Shown one piece after another: positions 7,873 to 16,731 of a DNA stretch of 64,000 nt; position 1 is the stretch's first letter, and every line of letters starts with the position of its first letter. Source of the DNA: Pisciglobus halotolerans. Its GTDB lineage: Bacteria > Bacillota > Bacilli > Lactobacillales > Carnobacteriaceae. The DNA is taken from NCBI RefSeq assembly GCF_900113675.1, contig NZ_FOQE01000001.1:1-64000 (forward strand), given 5' to 3'. The translations under genes were made by a program, and so were the position numbers. The notes beneath the pieces are model-generated. The model was not told where the DNA came from. It ran no database searches and saw only the letters and a list, made by a program, of their open reading frames with translations.

Positions 7873-8943
7873 ATGATTACATTAAAGAATGTGAGTGTCA
7901 CATTTGCAGATAAAGAAAAAACGGTAAAAGCGGTAGAACAAGTCAACCTAGAGATCGAAAAAGGCGACGTTTTCGGGATTGTCGGTTACAGCGGGGCTGG
8001 AAAAAGCACTTTGGTCCGCACAATGAATCTCCTCCAGATGCCGACAGAAGGATCTGTGATTGTTTCAAATCAAGACCTCTTGCAATTAAAGCCAAAAGAG
8101 TTGAGGAAAACCCGTAAAAAGATTGGTATGATTTTTCAACACTTTAACTTGATGAGGTCTCGTACCATTGCAGAAAATGTTGCTTATCCTCTAAGAAAGT
8201 CCGGCTTGTCAAAAAAAGACATCCAAGAAAAAGTAGCCGATTTATTAGGTCTTGTCGGTTTGAGCGATAAAAGTAGCGCCTACCCTTCTCAATTATCAGG
8301 AGGTCAAAAACAACGAGTCGCGATTGCTAGAGCCTTAGCCAATGATCCTGAAGTGTTATTGTGTGACGAAGCAACAAGCGCTTTGGACCCAAAAACCACT
8401 CTTTCGATCCTAGAGCTGCTCAAAGAATTGAACCAGAAACTAGCGTTAACGATCGTCATCATCACTCATGAAATGCAAGTCGTAAAAGAAATCTGTCATA
8501 AGGTAGCCGTCATGGAAAATGGTCACGTTGTTGAAAAAGGCGATTTGGTTTCGATCTTTACTGAGCCTAAAGAAAAAATTACAAAAGAATTTATCAACAC
8601 GGCTACGCATGCTGATCAAGCTGTAGAAAAAATTCTACAACACCCTTCTTTGTTAAATTTACAGCCAAACGAAGTATTAGCCAGCATGTCGTATGTCGGT
8701 TCCAGTACCAGTGAACCGTTGATTGCTGCATTGGCGACGCGCTTTGGTGTTACCGCTAATATTTTATTCGGAAATGTCGAGATCTTGCAGGAAACACCGG
8801 TTGGCCATCTCCTTGTTGTTTTAAGCGGAGAAGCTAGACGTCGTGAGAAAGCTATTGCTTTTTTGAAATCGGAACAAGTAAACGTATCTTTGATTCAGCA
8901 GCAACCTGTTATTCCCTTTGTAAAAGAAAAAGAAATTATTTAA
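7873..8943 (+). CDS. metN: Methionine ABC transporter ATP-binding protein
   Basis: This is the ATPase of the MetNIQ importer for methionine and its derivatives. Walker A (GYSGAGKST) lies near residues 38-46, followed by signature LSGGQKQR, Walker B VLLCDEATSALD and switch H in IITHEMQV. At 356 residues it has the long form, with a C-terminal NIL-type ligand-sensing domain after about residue 270, which in MetN allows feedback inhibition by internal methionine. GGAGG lies 9-10 bases before the ATG. It is the first gene after the two Met T-boxes and is followed by metI and metQ, so substrate assignment rests on both family and regulation. Confidence 0.95.
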   Translation: MITLKNVSVTFADKEKTVKAVEQVNLEIEKGDVFGIVGYSGAGKSTLVRTMNLLQMPTEGSVIVSNQDLLQLKPKELRKTRKKIGMIFQHFNLMRSRTIAENVAYPLRKSGLSKKDIQEKVADLLGLVGLSDKSSAYPSQLSGGQKQRVAIARALANDPEVLLCDEATSALDPKTTLSILELLKELNQKLALTIVIITHEMQVVKEICHKVAVMENGHVVEKGDLVSIFTEPKEKITKEFINTATHADQAVEKILQHPSLLNLQPNEVLASMSYVGSSTSEPLIAALATRFGVTANILFGNVEILQETPVGHLLVVLSGEARRREKAIAFLKSEQVNVSLIQQQPVIPFVKEKEII

Positions 8944-8956
8944 GGAGTGGATCAAT

Positions 8957-9637
8957 ATGACCGCATTTTTTACGACTTATTTTGAAAATGTCATTCCATT
9001 GAAAGAAGAAATCATTGAAAGCACCTTACAAACACTGTATATGGTATCCGTCACGGGACTCATCGCCGGTGTGCTCGGCTTGCTTCTAGGCATCATTCTT
9101 GTTGTAACGGCTCATGACGGTATCTTACCAAAGCCGGGACTTTACCACCTGCTTGACCAAGTCGTCAACTTCTTCCGTTCGCTGCCCTTTATTATTATGA
9201 TGGCGCTGGTCGTACCGTTAACTCGCTTGCTCGTCCACACTTCTATTGGAACGACTGCTGCCATTGTTCCTTTAGTGATCGGAACTGTCCCCTTCTTTGC
9301 TCGGCAAATTCAAAACGCCTTGTTGGAGGTAGATCCTGGAGTGATCGAAGCTGCAGAATCGATGGGATCCAGTCCTTTAGAAATCATTTTCCGTGTTTAC
9401 TTAAAAGAAGGTTTAACAGCTATCATTCGTGTTTCTTCCGTTACCGTCATCAACTTGATTGGCTTAACAACGATGGCAGGCGCAGTTGGCGGAGGCGGTT
9501 TAGGCAACTTGGCTATTTCTAGAGGCTATAATCGATTTCAAAGTGATGTCACTTTGGTCGCGACAGTCATTATTCTCATCATTGTGTTGATCAGTCAATT
9601 CATTGGAAATTTATTTATCAAAAAAACAAGTCATTAA
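8957..9637 (+). CDS. metI: Methionine ABC transporter permease
   Basis: This is the membrane subunit of MetNIQ. Its 226 residues contain about five hydrophobic segments, for example TLYMVSVTGLIAGVLGLLLG near residue 26. The cytoplasmic coupling motif EAAESMGSSPLEIIFRVYL lies near residue 132 and contacts the ATPase. The glycine-rich motif AGAVGGGGLGNLAI near residue 174 is typical of MetI. AAGGAG precedes the ATG, 13 bp behind metN, so the genes are cotranscribed. Confidence 0.95.
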   Translation: MTAFFTTYFENVIPLKEEIIESTLQTLYMVSVTGLIAGVLGLLLGIILVVTAHDGILPKPGLYHLLDQVVNFFRSLPFIIMMALVVPLTRLLVHTSIGTTAAIVPLVIGTVPFFARQIQNALLEVDPGVIEAAESMGSSPLEIIFRVYLKEGLTAIIRVSSVTVINLIGLTTMAGAVGGGGLGNLAISRGYNRFQSDVTLVATVIILIIVLISQFIGNLFIKKTSH

Positions 9638-9658
9638 ACAATATTGGAGGAATAAAAA

Positions 9659-10474
9659 ATGAAAATAGTAAAAAAAGGATTTTTAAGTTTGATTTTAACC
9701 TTCGCCCTTTTATTGATCGCAGCTTGCGGATCAACTTCCAGCGCGGATGAACAAGTGGTTACATTAGGAGTTGTCGGAGAAGATCAAGACGTATGGGATT
9801 TTGTCGCTGACAAATTAGCAAAAGAAGGGATTACCTTAAAACTGGTTAAGTTCACTGACTACACACAGCCCAATACGGCATTAGCAGAACATGAACTGGA
9901 TTTAAATGCTTTTCAGCATCAAATTTTTCTAGACTCTTATAACGAAGATAGCGGTACGAACCTGGTTTCTATAGCGGATACTGTGATCGCCCCTTTAGGA
10001 TTATATTCAGACAAGCTTACATCACTTGACGAGCTTAACGAACAGGATCATATTGCCATTCCAAATGATGTAACAAATGGCGGCCGTGCTCTACTGCTGC
10101 TCCAAACAGCGGGACTCATCACTGTAGATCCGAGTGCAGGTTCTACGCCAACGATAAATGATATCACAGAAAATCCTTTAAACCTTTCCATTGATGAACT
10201 GGATGCTGCACAAACAGCCCGTGCCCTACCAGATGTTGCCATCTCAGTCATCAATAGCGGAATGGCTGTAGATGCCGGCTTCGTTCCTACACAAGATGCG
10301 ATTTTCTTAGAACCTGTAGACGAACAATCTCAACCTTATATCAATATTATTGTTGCCAATTCTGAAGATACAGATCATGCGTTGTATAAAAAAGTTGTTG
10401 AAGCTTATCAAGCCGAAGACACAAAAGAAGTGATTGAAAAAACTTCTAAAGGCTCCTCTATCCCTGCTTGGTAA
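9659..10474 (+). CDS. metQ: Methionine-binding lipoprotein (NlpA family)
   Basis: This is the extracellular substrate-binding lipoprotein of the methionine importer. A lipoprotein signal peptide ends in the lipobox LIAAC, with the lipidated Cys at about residue 23. The mature part shows NlpA-family signatures: KFTDYTQPNTALAEHELDLNAFQHQ near residue 65, IAPLGLYSDK, and the segment from AIPNDVTNGGRALLLLQ. The length of 271 residues is normal. It follows metI after 21 bp with its own GGAGG site. Regulation is through the T-boxes upstream of metN. Confidence 0.95.
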   Translation: MKIVKKGFLSLILTFALLLIAACGSTSSADEQVVTLGVVGEDQDVWDFVADKLAKEGITLKLVKFTDYTQPNTALAEHELDLNAFQHQIFLDSYNEDSGTNLVSIADTVIAPLGLYSDKLTSLDELNEQDHIAIPNDVTNGGRALLLLQTAGLITVDPSAGSTPTINDITENPLNLSIDELDAAQTARALPDVAISVINSGMAVDAGFVPTQDAIFLEPVDEQSQPYINIIVANSEDTDHALYKKVVEAYQAEDTKEVIEKTSKGSSIPAW

Positions 10475-10534
10475 ATCCATTCAATATTGAATCCCTGTTA
10501 GAAAAATAAAAAAAATAGAAAAGGATGATCCATC

Positions 10535-11728
10535 ATGACAACCACTCTACAAACAACAACCTTACAAAAAGAAGTCCAACAAGGTGCTCAAGCGGTTATT
10601 GACTTGCGCCGTCATTTCCACCAGCACCCCGAACCAAGTTTACAGGAATACGAAACGATCAAACGAATCAAAGAAGAATTGGTTCAGTTAGATATCCCTT
10701 ATGAAACAGTCGGCGAAACAGGTGCGATCGGAACCATTATCGGTAAAAAAGGCGCTGGAAAAACCATTCTGCTGCGAGCAGATATTGATGCGCTAGAATT
10801 AGAAGATGCTAAAGACAAACCTTATCGCTCTACCAAAGAAGGTTTGCATCATGCATGTGGTCACGATGGTCATGCTGCTGCTTTACTTGGCGCTGCAAAA
10901 ATTCTAAAAAAACATGAGGCAGATTTTGCCGGCACCATTAAACTGGCTTTCCAACCAGCTGAAGAAATTGGTGCAGGTGCAAGACAATTTGTGGCTGGCG
11001 GATTTGTAGAAGGCGTTGATCAAGTCTTTGGAATCCATGTCGACTCATCAATCGAAATAGGTAAAATCGCAGCTACTTCTGGTCCAACCAATGCTTCTTG
11101 CGATATCTTCAATATTAAAGTGAAAGGTGAAAGTGGCCATGCAGCCAGACCCGACTTAGGAAGAGATGCGCTTTTAACAGCAGCTGCTATTATCGTTGAA
11201 CTACAAAGTATCGTTGCTCGAGAAGTCAGCCCTTTAGATCATGCAGTCGTTGCAGTAGGTGTTTTACATGCAGGCACCCGCTACAATATTATCGCCAATG
11301 AAGCTGCGTTAGAAGGAACTGTGCGGACATTTAGCCATGAAACACGTCAAACCGTATTAGCAGCTGTTGAACGTATCGCAAGAGAAGTCGCTCAGGCGCA
11401 TCGGACGACGATTGAGTTTGAAAATTATGACGCCGCTGCTCCTTTGATCAACGATCCAGTCGCTGCCAACCGCGCTGCTCGCATCGGAGCTGAAATCGTA
11501 GGAACTGAAAATGTGATCCTAAACAACCCAAAAAGCTTAGGCGCTGATGATTTTGCTGACTTCTTAGCAGTTGCTGAAGGTGTGTACGCTCGTGTCGGAA
11601 CAAAAAATCCTGATGATTCTGATACTTGGTACGGTCACCATCATGAAAATTTTGATATTGACGAACGCGGTTTAGCTATAGCCACCGAGCTGCATGTTCG
11701 TTACGCACTTGATTACTTGGATGACTGA
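10535..11728 (+). CDS. M20-family amidohydrolase
   Basis: This is a metal-dependent amidohydrolase of the M20D group (N-acyl-amino-acid or hippurate hydrolase type). The metal-binding pattern HACGHDGHAAALLGAAK lies near residue 110, and the general base and ligands are in AFQPAEEIGAGA. A central dimerisation lid runs about residues 185-300, and a late GADDFADF motif supplies another ligand region. The gene begins 60 bp after metQ with no terminator between, so it probably belongs to the methionine operon. By context it may release methionine from N-acylated forms brought in by MetNIQ; that substrate is inference. Confidence 0.88.
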   Translation: MTTTLQTTTLQKEVQQGAQAVIDLRRHFHQHPEPSLQEYETIKRIKEELVQLDIPYETVGETGAIGTIIGKKGAGKTILLRADIDALELEDAKDKPYRSTKEGLHHACGHDGHAAALLGAAKILKKHEADFAGTIKLAFQPAEEIGAGARQFVAGGFVEGVDQVFGIHVDSSIEIGKIAATSGPTNASCDIFNIKVKGESGHAARPDLGRDALLTAAAIIVELQSIVAREVSPLDHAVVAVGVLHAGTRYNIIANEAALEGTVRTFSHETRQTVLAAVERIAREVAQAHRTTIEFENYDAAAPLINDPVAANRAARIGAEIVGTENVILNNPKSLGADDFADFLAVAEGVYARVGTKNPDDSDTWYGHHHENFDIDERGLAIATELHVRYALDYLDD

Positions 11729-11740
11729 AAGAAGAAACAT

Positions 11741-11768
11741 GTTGAAGGTTTATATTAGGCCTTTCAAC
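11741..11768 (+). terminator. Weak hairpin after the amidohydrolase gene
   Basis: GTTGAAGG pairs with CCTTTCAAC around an 11-bp loop, 12 bp past the stop. The following tract is only moderately T-rich, so termination may be partial. Confidence 0.4.
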
Positions 11769-11825
11769 TTTCAACTTCAGATCCAGTTGCTGTAAGTCAC
11801 TTTCTTTTTCATCTATGTAGATATA

Positions 11826-11838
11826 CTGTAGACTACAG
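11826..11838. promoter_or_regulatory. CTGTAG-A-CTACAG dyad upstream of the PepSY gene
   Basis: This perfect 6-bp inverted repeat with one central base lies 40 bp before the start of the lipoprotein gene. It could be an operator, and no regulator for it can be named. Confidence 0.35.
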
Positions 11839-11877
11839 ATAGAAGGTAAAAAGAAAACAACAAAGGAGAGAAAAAGC

Positions 11878-12561
11878 ATGAATGCAGCTAAAACAAAACT
11901 TGCTTTCGTTACGCTGGCCTCTTCATTCATTTTAATGGCTTGCGGCAATACAAATCAAGATGAAGGAAGCACATCTTCTTCTGAAGCATCGTCTGAGGAA
12001 ACAATGTCTAGTGAACAAACATCTAGTTCAAGTGCAATGGAATCTTCTTCAGAAATGAGCTCTGACATGAGTTCTGAAGCCAGTTCTGATAGTTCAGCTA
12101 CAAGCGACACCAACACAAAAGGGATTGAAAACAAAACTTTCGATACCAGTATAGACGACGTCATTAAAAACTTTAATGATACTTTCCCAAATGCAAAAAT
12201 TACTTCGCTCAGCATCGACAATGACAACAATAGTTACGTTTATGAAGTAGAAGGTTATAATGACACAAACGAATTAGAACTCAAAGTGGATGCGAACACG
12301 GGTGAAATCGTGAAACAAGATGACGATGATGACCGCGATGATGTCATAGACGATGACGTTTTAGATTTAGACGGTATCGTTTCTCCACAAGAAGCGATGA
12401 AAGCTGCATTAGATGAAGTTGGCAGCGGATATGCAAAAGAATGGGAACTCGACAGTAAAAATGGAAAAGTTTACTACGAAATCGACGTTGAAGGTAGTAA
12501 ACAAGCACAAGATGATGTTCACATTGATGCTAAAACAGGCGACTTTATTGGATATGACTAA
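11878..12561 (+). CDS. PepSY-domain lipoprotein with Ser-rich linker
   Basis: This is a predicted surface lipoprotein. The signal peptide ends with lipobox LMAC (Cys22). Residues about 30-80 form a low-complexity spacer of Ser, Glu and Met (repeats such as SSSEMSSDMSSEASSDSS) that would span the wall. Two PepSY-type modules follow: one with DDVIKNFNDTFP and a VDANTGEIV ending, then one with SPQEAMKAALDE and a HIDAKTGDFIG ending. Between them is an acidic run, DDDDDRDDVIDDDVLDLD. PepSY domains are proposed to inhibit peptidases or sense envelope state; the role here is unknown. AAAGGAGAG precedes the ATG and a strong terminator follows. Confidence 0.85.
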   Translation: MNAAKTKLAFVTLASSFILMACGNTNQDEGSTSSSEASSEETMSSEQTSSSSAMESSSEMSSDMSSEASSDSSATSDTNTKGIENKTFDTSIDDVIKNFNDTFPNAKITSLSIDNDNNSYVYEVEGYNDTNELELKVDANTGEIVKQDDDDDRDDVIDDDVLDLDGIVSPQEAMKAALDEVGSGYAKEWELDSKNGKVYYEIDVEGSKQAQDDVHIDAKTGDFIGYD

Positions 12562-12623
12562 AGCAAAAAAGAAGGCTGAAGCTCTCTTCCATTAGAATCG
12601 AACGATGAAATCATGACAAACCC

Positions 12624-12668
12624 AAACAAAGTGAAACGGATCAACACTTCCGTTTCACTTTGTTTTTT
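12624..12668. terminator. Bidirectional terminator
   Basis: AAACAAAGTGAAACGGA pairs with TCCGTTTCACTTTGTTT, with T runs in both directions. It separates the convergent PepSY lipoprotein and helicase genes. Confidence 0.9.
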
Positions 12669-12710
12669 GTTTATAGCCTGCTTCATTAGCATTTTTTATC
12701 TTCTTACTGA

Positions 12711-14171
12711 TTATTTTTTGGCTTTGTAGACTTTCAATTGCTTGCCTTTGATCTTACGGTCTTTCATTTTTTCTAAAACAAATAGACCTTTTCCATTCAA
12801 GATTTCTACAAAAGTCGCAGTCTCTTGGATGGTAATGATGCCAATATCTTCAGGCTGAATCGTTGGGATTTTTGAAATCGTTCCGACAAAATCGACTGCA
12901 CGTAATTTTTTCTTTTTGCCACCATTAAAGTACAACTTCATGATCTCTTTGTCCAGCGGCTTATTTTTCTTGACGAACATTTTTTGTTGCATTTTCGCCT
13001 CAAATGCACGTTGATGTCGTTTAACGACGCGAGCAGATGGCAAATCGATTGGGTCAAATGTAAAGCCAGATGCTGCTTTGGTTTTTTGCCATTCTTTTTC
13101 CTCATCCGGTTCAACTAATGTCAGAACTGAACCTGCTCTGCCCGCTCTTCCAGTTCTTCCGGATCGGTGAATAAAACTTTCCACTTCTTCAGGAACATCA
13201 AAATTGACCACATGTGTCACTTGTTCGACGTCAATACCGCGAGCGGCAACATCTGTCGCAACCAGATAGCGAAAACGCCCTTCTTTAAAGTCCTTCATCA
13301 CATCAAAACGATCATCTTGCAACATTCCGCCATGCAGTTTGTCAATGGGCAACCCTGCTTTGTGCAAAAACGTGTAGAGTTGGTTGACTGCAGCTTTTGT
13401 ATTGCAAAAAATCATACAGCTATCTGGATTTTCCATAATCAAAAGATTCAATAGCTGTTTTTCTTTATCTTCCGCTGCTACTTTTACAAAGGATTGTTGG
13501 ATGGCTGGACGTTTTTCCTCAGCTGCTTCGACTTTGATCCGTTTATTATCTGGGTTTAGATAGAATTGTGCCATGCGTTCGATTTCTTCTGGTAGGGTTG
13601 CTGAAAAAAGGACAGTTTGTCTGCTTTCTGGAACGAAATCCATGATTTCTTCCATCTGATCTATAAATCCCATATTCAGCATCTCATCTGCTTCATCTAA
13701 TATGAGTGTCCGAAGTTTTTCTAAATGAAGTGTACCTTTTTGTAAATGATCTAATATTCGACCAGGTGTCCCTACAACAATATGACTTTTTTGCTTTAAC
13801 TCGAGCTGCTGTTTTTTAAATGAAGCTTTTCCAAATACAGCTGTTGCTTTGATCCGCTTATACCGACCAATATTGATGATATCTTCTTTGATTTGCAATG
13901 CCAATTCTCTTGTGGGAGCCAATACCAAAGCTTGCGGTTTATTTTCTTCCCATACTACTTGCTCGCATAACGGAATTGCATAACTGGCTGTTTTACCGCT
14001 GCCGGTTTGTGCCTCAACGGTCGCATCTTTTCCTGACAGCATAACAGGTATTACTTCTTGCTGTACCGGTGTCGGCTGAAAATAGCGCAATTTTTTTAAA
14101 GCTTTTAAAATGTCTTCGCTAATTTGTTCATCTGTAAAATTCTTTTTCAAATCGTACCCTCTTTTGTCCAT
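12711..14171 (-). CDS. dbpA: DEAD-box RNA helicase, DbpA-like
   Basis: This ATP-dependent RNA helicase is probably involved in large-subunit ribosome assembly. Core motifs occur in order: Q-motif region near PTPVQQE, Walker A AQTGSGKT, PTRELALQ, TPGRILDHL, DEAD in LILDEADEMLN, SAT, then HRSGRTGRAGRAG. The C-terminal part (about residues 410-486, from LYFNGGKKKKLRAVDFVGTISKI) matches the DbpA/YxiN RNA-binding domain that directs such helicases to a hairpin of 23S rRNA. That specificity is known for the family and is only inferred here. The length of 486 residues fits. The gene is monocistronic. Confidence 0.9.
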   Translation of the reverse strand: MDKRGYDLKKNFTDEQISEDILKALKKLRYFQPTPVQQEVIPVMLSGKDATVEAQTGSGKTASYAIPLCEQVVWEENKPQALVLAPTRELALQIKEDIINIGRYKRIKATAVFGKASFKKQQLELKQKSHIVVGTPGRILDHLQKGTLHLEKLRTLILDEADEMLNMGFIDQMEEIMDFVPESRQTVLFSATLPEEIERMAQFYLNPDNKRIKVEAAEEKRPAIQQSFVKVAAEDKEKQLLNLLIMENPDSCMIFCNTKAAVNQLYTFLHKAGLPIDKLHGGMLQDDRFDVMKDFKEGRFRYLVATDVAARGIDVEQVTHVVNFDVPEEVESFIHRSGRTGRAGRAGSVLTLVEPDEEKEWQKTKAASGFTFDPIDLPSARVVKRHQRAFEAKMQQKMFVKKNKPLDKEIMKLYFNGGKKKKLRAVDFVGTISKIPTIQPEDIGIITIQETATFVEILNGKGLFVLEKMKDRKIKGKQLKVYKAKK

Positions 14172-14317
14172 ATAGTTTATTTAGTATAACAGCATTCCCT
14201 ACAAAAAGAGAGTCTTTTTTGTCATCGCTCTTCTTCCAGTTTGTATTGTTGGGTTATTTTTTTGATTTTTGTTAAACTGAAAGAGAAACAAAGGATCAAA
14301 TAAAGGAGAGGAATAAT

Positions 14318-14902
14318 ATGGCAAAAGTTTTTAAAGGTGCTTATATGTCCGTAGAAGAAGCAGCAGCTGCAGTGGAACACCTATTAGCAGATGGTTATAC
14401 CGCAGCAGATGTAGTTGTTGTGACCCATCGTTCAAATAAAGGCGCGATTGAAGGCTTAACGATCGCAAACGTCGAACCTGTTTTAGACGCTGAAAACAAA
14501 AGCGTTTCCACAGGCAGACCTTCCCTCTTTAGTATTGCAGATGACAATAATCCGCTCGGTGCTTATCAATTGGACCCTTCAGTAACGGAACGGTACAATA
14601 AAACCGTCCAAAATGGCGGCTATGTTATCTTGGCAGAAGGAACTGGAAAAGAAACAGCCGGCACTTATTTGGAACGTTCTCCAATCAAAGAAAAATCAGA
14701 CCCTACCATACCGAATATTGGTGAAAAACAAGAACAATCCACTAGCGAAATCCAAAACACCACCAATGAGGGCGATGCAACTTCAGTTGACGGTATCCCA
14801 GTAAAAGAATCTGACGGAAACTATGGTGGCCACATGAAATCTGACATCACCAATGTTCCGCCAACTCCTGGAGCTGATGACGGAACGATTGATAAACCAT
14901 AA
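14318..14902 (+). CDS. YflT-domain general stress protein
   Basis: The N-terminal 100 residues match the YflT / general stress protein 17M domain: FKGAYMSVEEAAAAVEHLLADGYTAADVVVVT, a nucleotide-binding-like beta-alpha start whose function is not known. After about residue 120 the chain turns into a polar, probably disordered tail with NTTNEGDATSVDG and ending TPGADDGTIDKP. No signal peptide is present, so it is cytoplasmic. AAAGGAGAGG precedes the ATG. It lies divergently from the helicase gene and has its own terminator. A stress role is inferred only from the domain name. Confidence 0.8.
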   Translation: MAKVFKGAYMSVEEAAAAVEHLLADGYTAADVVVVTHRSNKGAIEGLTIANVEPVLDAENKSVSTGRPSLFSIADDNNPLGAYQLDPSVTERYNKTVQNGGYVILAEGTGKETAGTYLERSPIKEKSDPTIPNIGEKQEQSTSEIQNTTNEGDATSVDGIPVKESDGNYGGHMKSDITNVPPTPGADDGTIDKP

Positions 14903-14956
14903 TCGTTACTGCAAAAAAATGGAGAAAGAACTACACTTTCATCGTTGAGTAGAATA

Positions 14957-14996
14957 AACAAAGAAGAGCTATTTTTTGGCTTTTCTTTGTTTTTTT
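14957..14996 (+). terminator. Terminator after the YflT-domain gene
   Basis: AACAAAGAAGAGC pairs with GGCTTTTCTTTGTT, with T residues following. Confidence 0.8.
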
Positions 14997-15133
14997 GTAC
15001 GATCTATTCTTTATCAACCACACCAAAAAGTAAGTAATGATTATTTCCGTAGATTATTGTACACTTGAATCAAGACAAAAGCATTTTGTCAGCTTTACAC
15101 TGACCCTTATAAGAATGAGAGGCTGAATATAAA

Positions 15134-15940
15134 GTGAACGATAGCTTAAATTTTTCAAACCGCGTTACACAAAATTATTCTCTATTAACAAAAAAAGAAA
15201 AAGAGATTGCCTCTTTTATACTGGAAAACCAATCACAATTAAAAAAATGGAACATTAAAGACCTTGCCAAACTCAACCAAACGTCAAATGCTACGATCTC
15301 GCGCTTTTGTTCAAAGCTGGATTACAACAGTTTTGGAGAATTCAAAGCAATCGTTTCACAAGAGTCTACTGAAATACCGGTCCCTTTAAAAGTCCCTTTA
15401 AAAATTGCTAGTTACTACAATCAATTGATCCAATCCGCTTATCAGTTGATGGAACCAAGCAAACTGACGGCTTTTATTGAAGCCATCAAACAAGCCAATA
15501 AAATTTTAATCATCGGAATTGGAAACTCAGGTCTAAGTGCTCTAGAAATGAAATATCGACTCACAAGAATGGGCTTAAATGTGGATGCTGTAACAGATCC
15601 ACATATGATGCTGATGGAAAGTGCCTTACTAAAGCAAAAAGACTTAGTGATTGCAATTTCTAACTTTGGAAAAACGACAGCAATCATTGATACTTGCAAA
15701 ATCGCTAAAAAAGAAAAAGCTTTAGTTTGTTGCTTGACCAACCAGAATCATACTCCATTAACTGAAATATCGGACATTATTTTGTTTGCATCTGATAAAT
15801 CAAGTATTCCAGATCAGAAGTTTATCAATAGCCAGTTGCCTATTCATTATGTACTAGACGTCTTATGCTATATTCTTCTAGAGGAAGAGGAACATCTAAA
15901 CAATCGAATCAAAACACTGTCAGCCATCAATTTAGAGTAA
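15134..15940 (+). CDS. MurR/RpiR-family transcriptional regulator
   Basis: This is a sugar-phosphate-responsive regulator. The N-terminal helix-turn-helix (about residues 1-75) contains LTKKEKEIASFILENQ and the recognition region LNQTSNATISRFCSKLDYNSFGEFK. The C-terminal SIS domain (about residues 105-240) has ILIIGIGNSGLSALEMKYRL and VIAISNFGKTTAIIDTC, which bind phosphosugars. The start is a GTG with GAGAGG about 11 bases upstream. The gene converges on the nanE-PTS pair, and a long inverted repeat lies over the PTS promoter. It is therefore the likely regulator of that pair, with N-acetylmannosamine 6-phosphate or GlcNAc 6-phosphate as possible ligand; both points are inference. Confidence 0.88.
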   Translation: MNDSLNFSNRVTQNYSLLTKKEKEIASFILENQSQLKKWNIKDLAKLNQTSNATISRFCSKLDYNSFGEFKAIVSQESTEIPVPLKVPLKIASYYNQLIQSAYQLMEPSKLTAFIEAIKQANKILIIGIGNSGLSALEMKYRLTRMGLNVDAVTDPHMMLMESALLKQKDLVIAISNFGKTTAIIDTCKIAKKEKALVCCLTNQNHTPLTEISDIILFASDKSSIPDQKFINSQLPIHYVLDVLCYILLEEEEHLNNRIKTLSAINLE

Positions 15941-15974
15941 AAAAGCCGCTGACGTTCTATCGTTTTCTGCAAAA

Positions 15975-16025
15975 AAAGATGTACGCTTAGTAAATGGACT
16001 CTTATCCATCTAAGCGTACATCTTT
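15975..16025. terminator. Bidirectional terminator between regulator and nanE
   Basis: AAAGATGTACGCTTAG pairs with CTAAGCGTACATCTTT, flanked by A and T runs so that it can serve both convergent units. Confidence 0.9.
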
Positions 16026-16041
16026 GCGATGCGCTCTTTTT

Positions 16042-16728
16042 CTATTTTTTCATTTCATTAACGAACTGTTTTGTAATGAGTTGAGGACGAGTGATTGCAC
16101 TGCCGACAACAACAGCATGCACACCTAATTCTTTACATCTTTTAGCTTTTTCAGGTGTATCTACATGCCCTTCTGCGATAACAGGAATCGTCAGTTTTTT
16201 TAAGATTTCTTTTAAACGGAAGAAATCTTCATCTGAGATATCATGTCCTTCTGATTCAGGAGTATAACCCATTAAAGTAGTAGAAACACAATCAAAGCCT
16301 AATTTTTCAGCTGTAACAGCTTCTTCAATCGTTGCAACATCAGCCATTAATAAAACGTCAGGATATTTTTCACGGATAGCAGATACAAAACTTTCTAATG
16401 ATTTCTGCTGGGGTCTCAATCTATTTGTTGCATCTAAGGCGATCATATCACAATTCGCTTGAATCAGTTCTTCTATTTCTTTCATAGTCGCAGTAATGTA
16501 AATGTCTGAATCATCATAATCTCTCTTTACAATCCCTACAACAGGCAAGTCTGTATTTTTTTTGATTTCAATAATATCCTCTTTTGAATTGGCTCTGATT
16601 CCTTTTGCGCCGCCTTCTTCTGCAGCTACCGCCATTCTTCCCATAATATAAGAACTGTGTAAAGGTTCGTTGGACAAGGCTTGACATGATACGATCAATT
16701 CTGATTTTACTTTTGCTAACATATTCAT
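16042..16728 (-). CDS. nanE: N-acetylmannosamine-6-phosphate 2-epimerase
   Basis: NanE converts N-acetylmannosamine 6-phosphate to N-acetylglucosamine 6-phosphate in the cytoplasm. The 228-residue TIM barrel shows the family patterns: LIVSCQALSNEPLHSS near residue 11, GAKGIRANS, the Lys of VVGIVKRDY, MIALDATNR, LMADVATIEEA, and VIAEGHVDTPEKA ahead of the phosphate-binding end VVVGSAITRP. It starts 3 bp after the upstream PTS gene, so the two are translationally coupled. No nanA lyase or nanK kinase is present nearby; a PTS partner would make a kinase unnecessary because it delivers the 6-phosphate directly. Confidence 0.93.
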   Translation of the reverse strand: MNMLAKVKSELIVSCQALSNEPLHSSYIMGRMAVAAEEGGAKGIRANSKEDIIEIKKNTDLPVVGIVKRDYDDSDIYITATMKEIEELIQANCDMIALDATNRLRPQQKSLESFVSAIREKYPDVLLMADVATIEEAVTAEKLGFDCVSTTLMGYTPESEGHDISDEDFFRLKEILKKLTIPVIAEGHVDTPEKAKRCKELGVHAVVVGSAITRPQLITKQFVNEMKK

Positions 16729-16731
16729 CTT

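Noticed and set aside
11826-11838. CopY-type copper operator
   Set aside because: The dyad CTGTAGACTACAG lacks the TACANNTGTA core.
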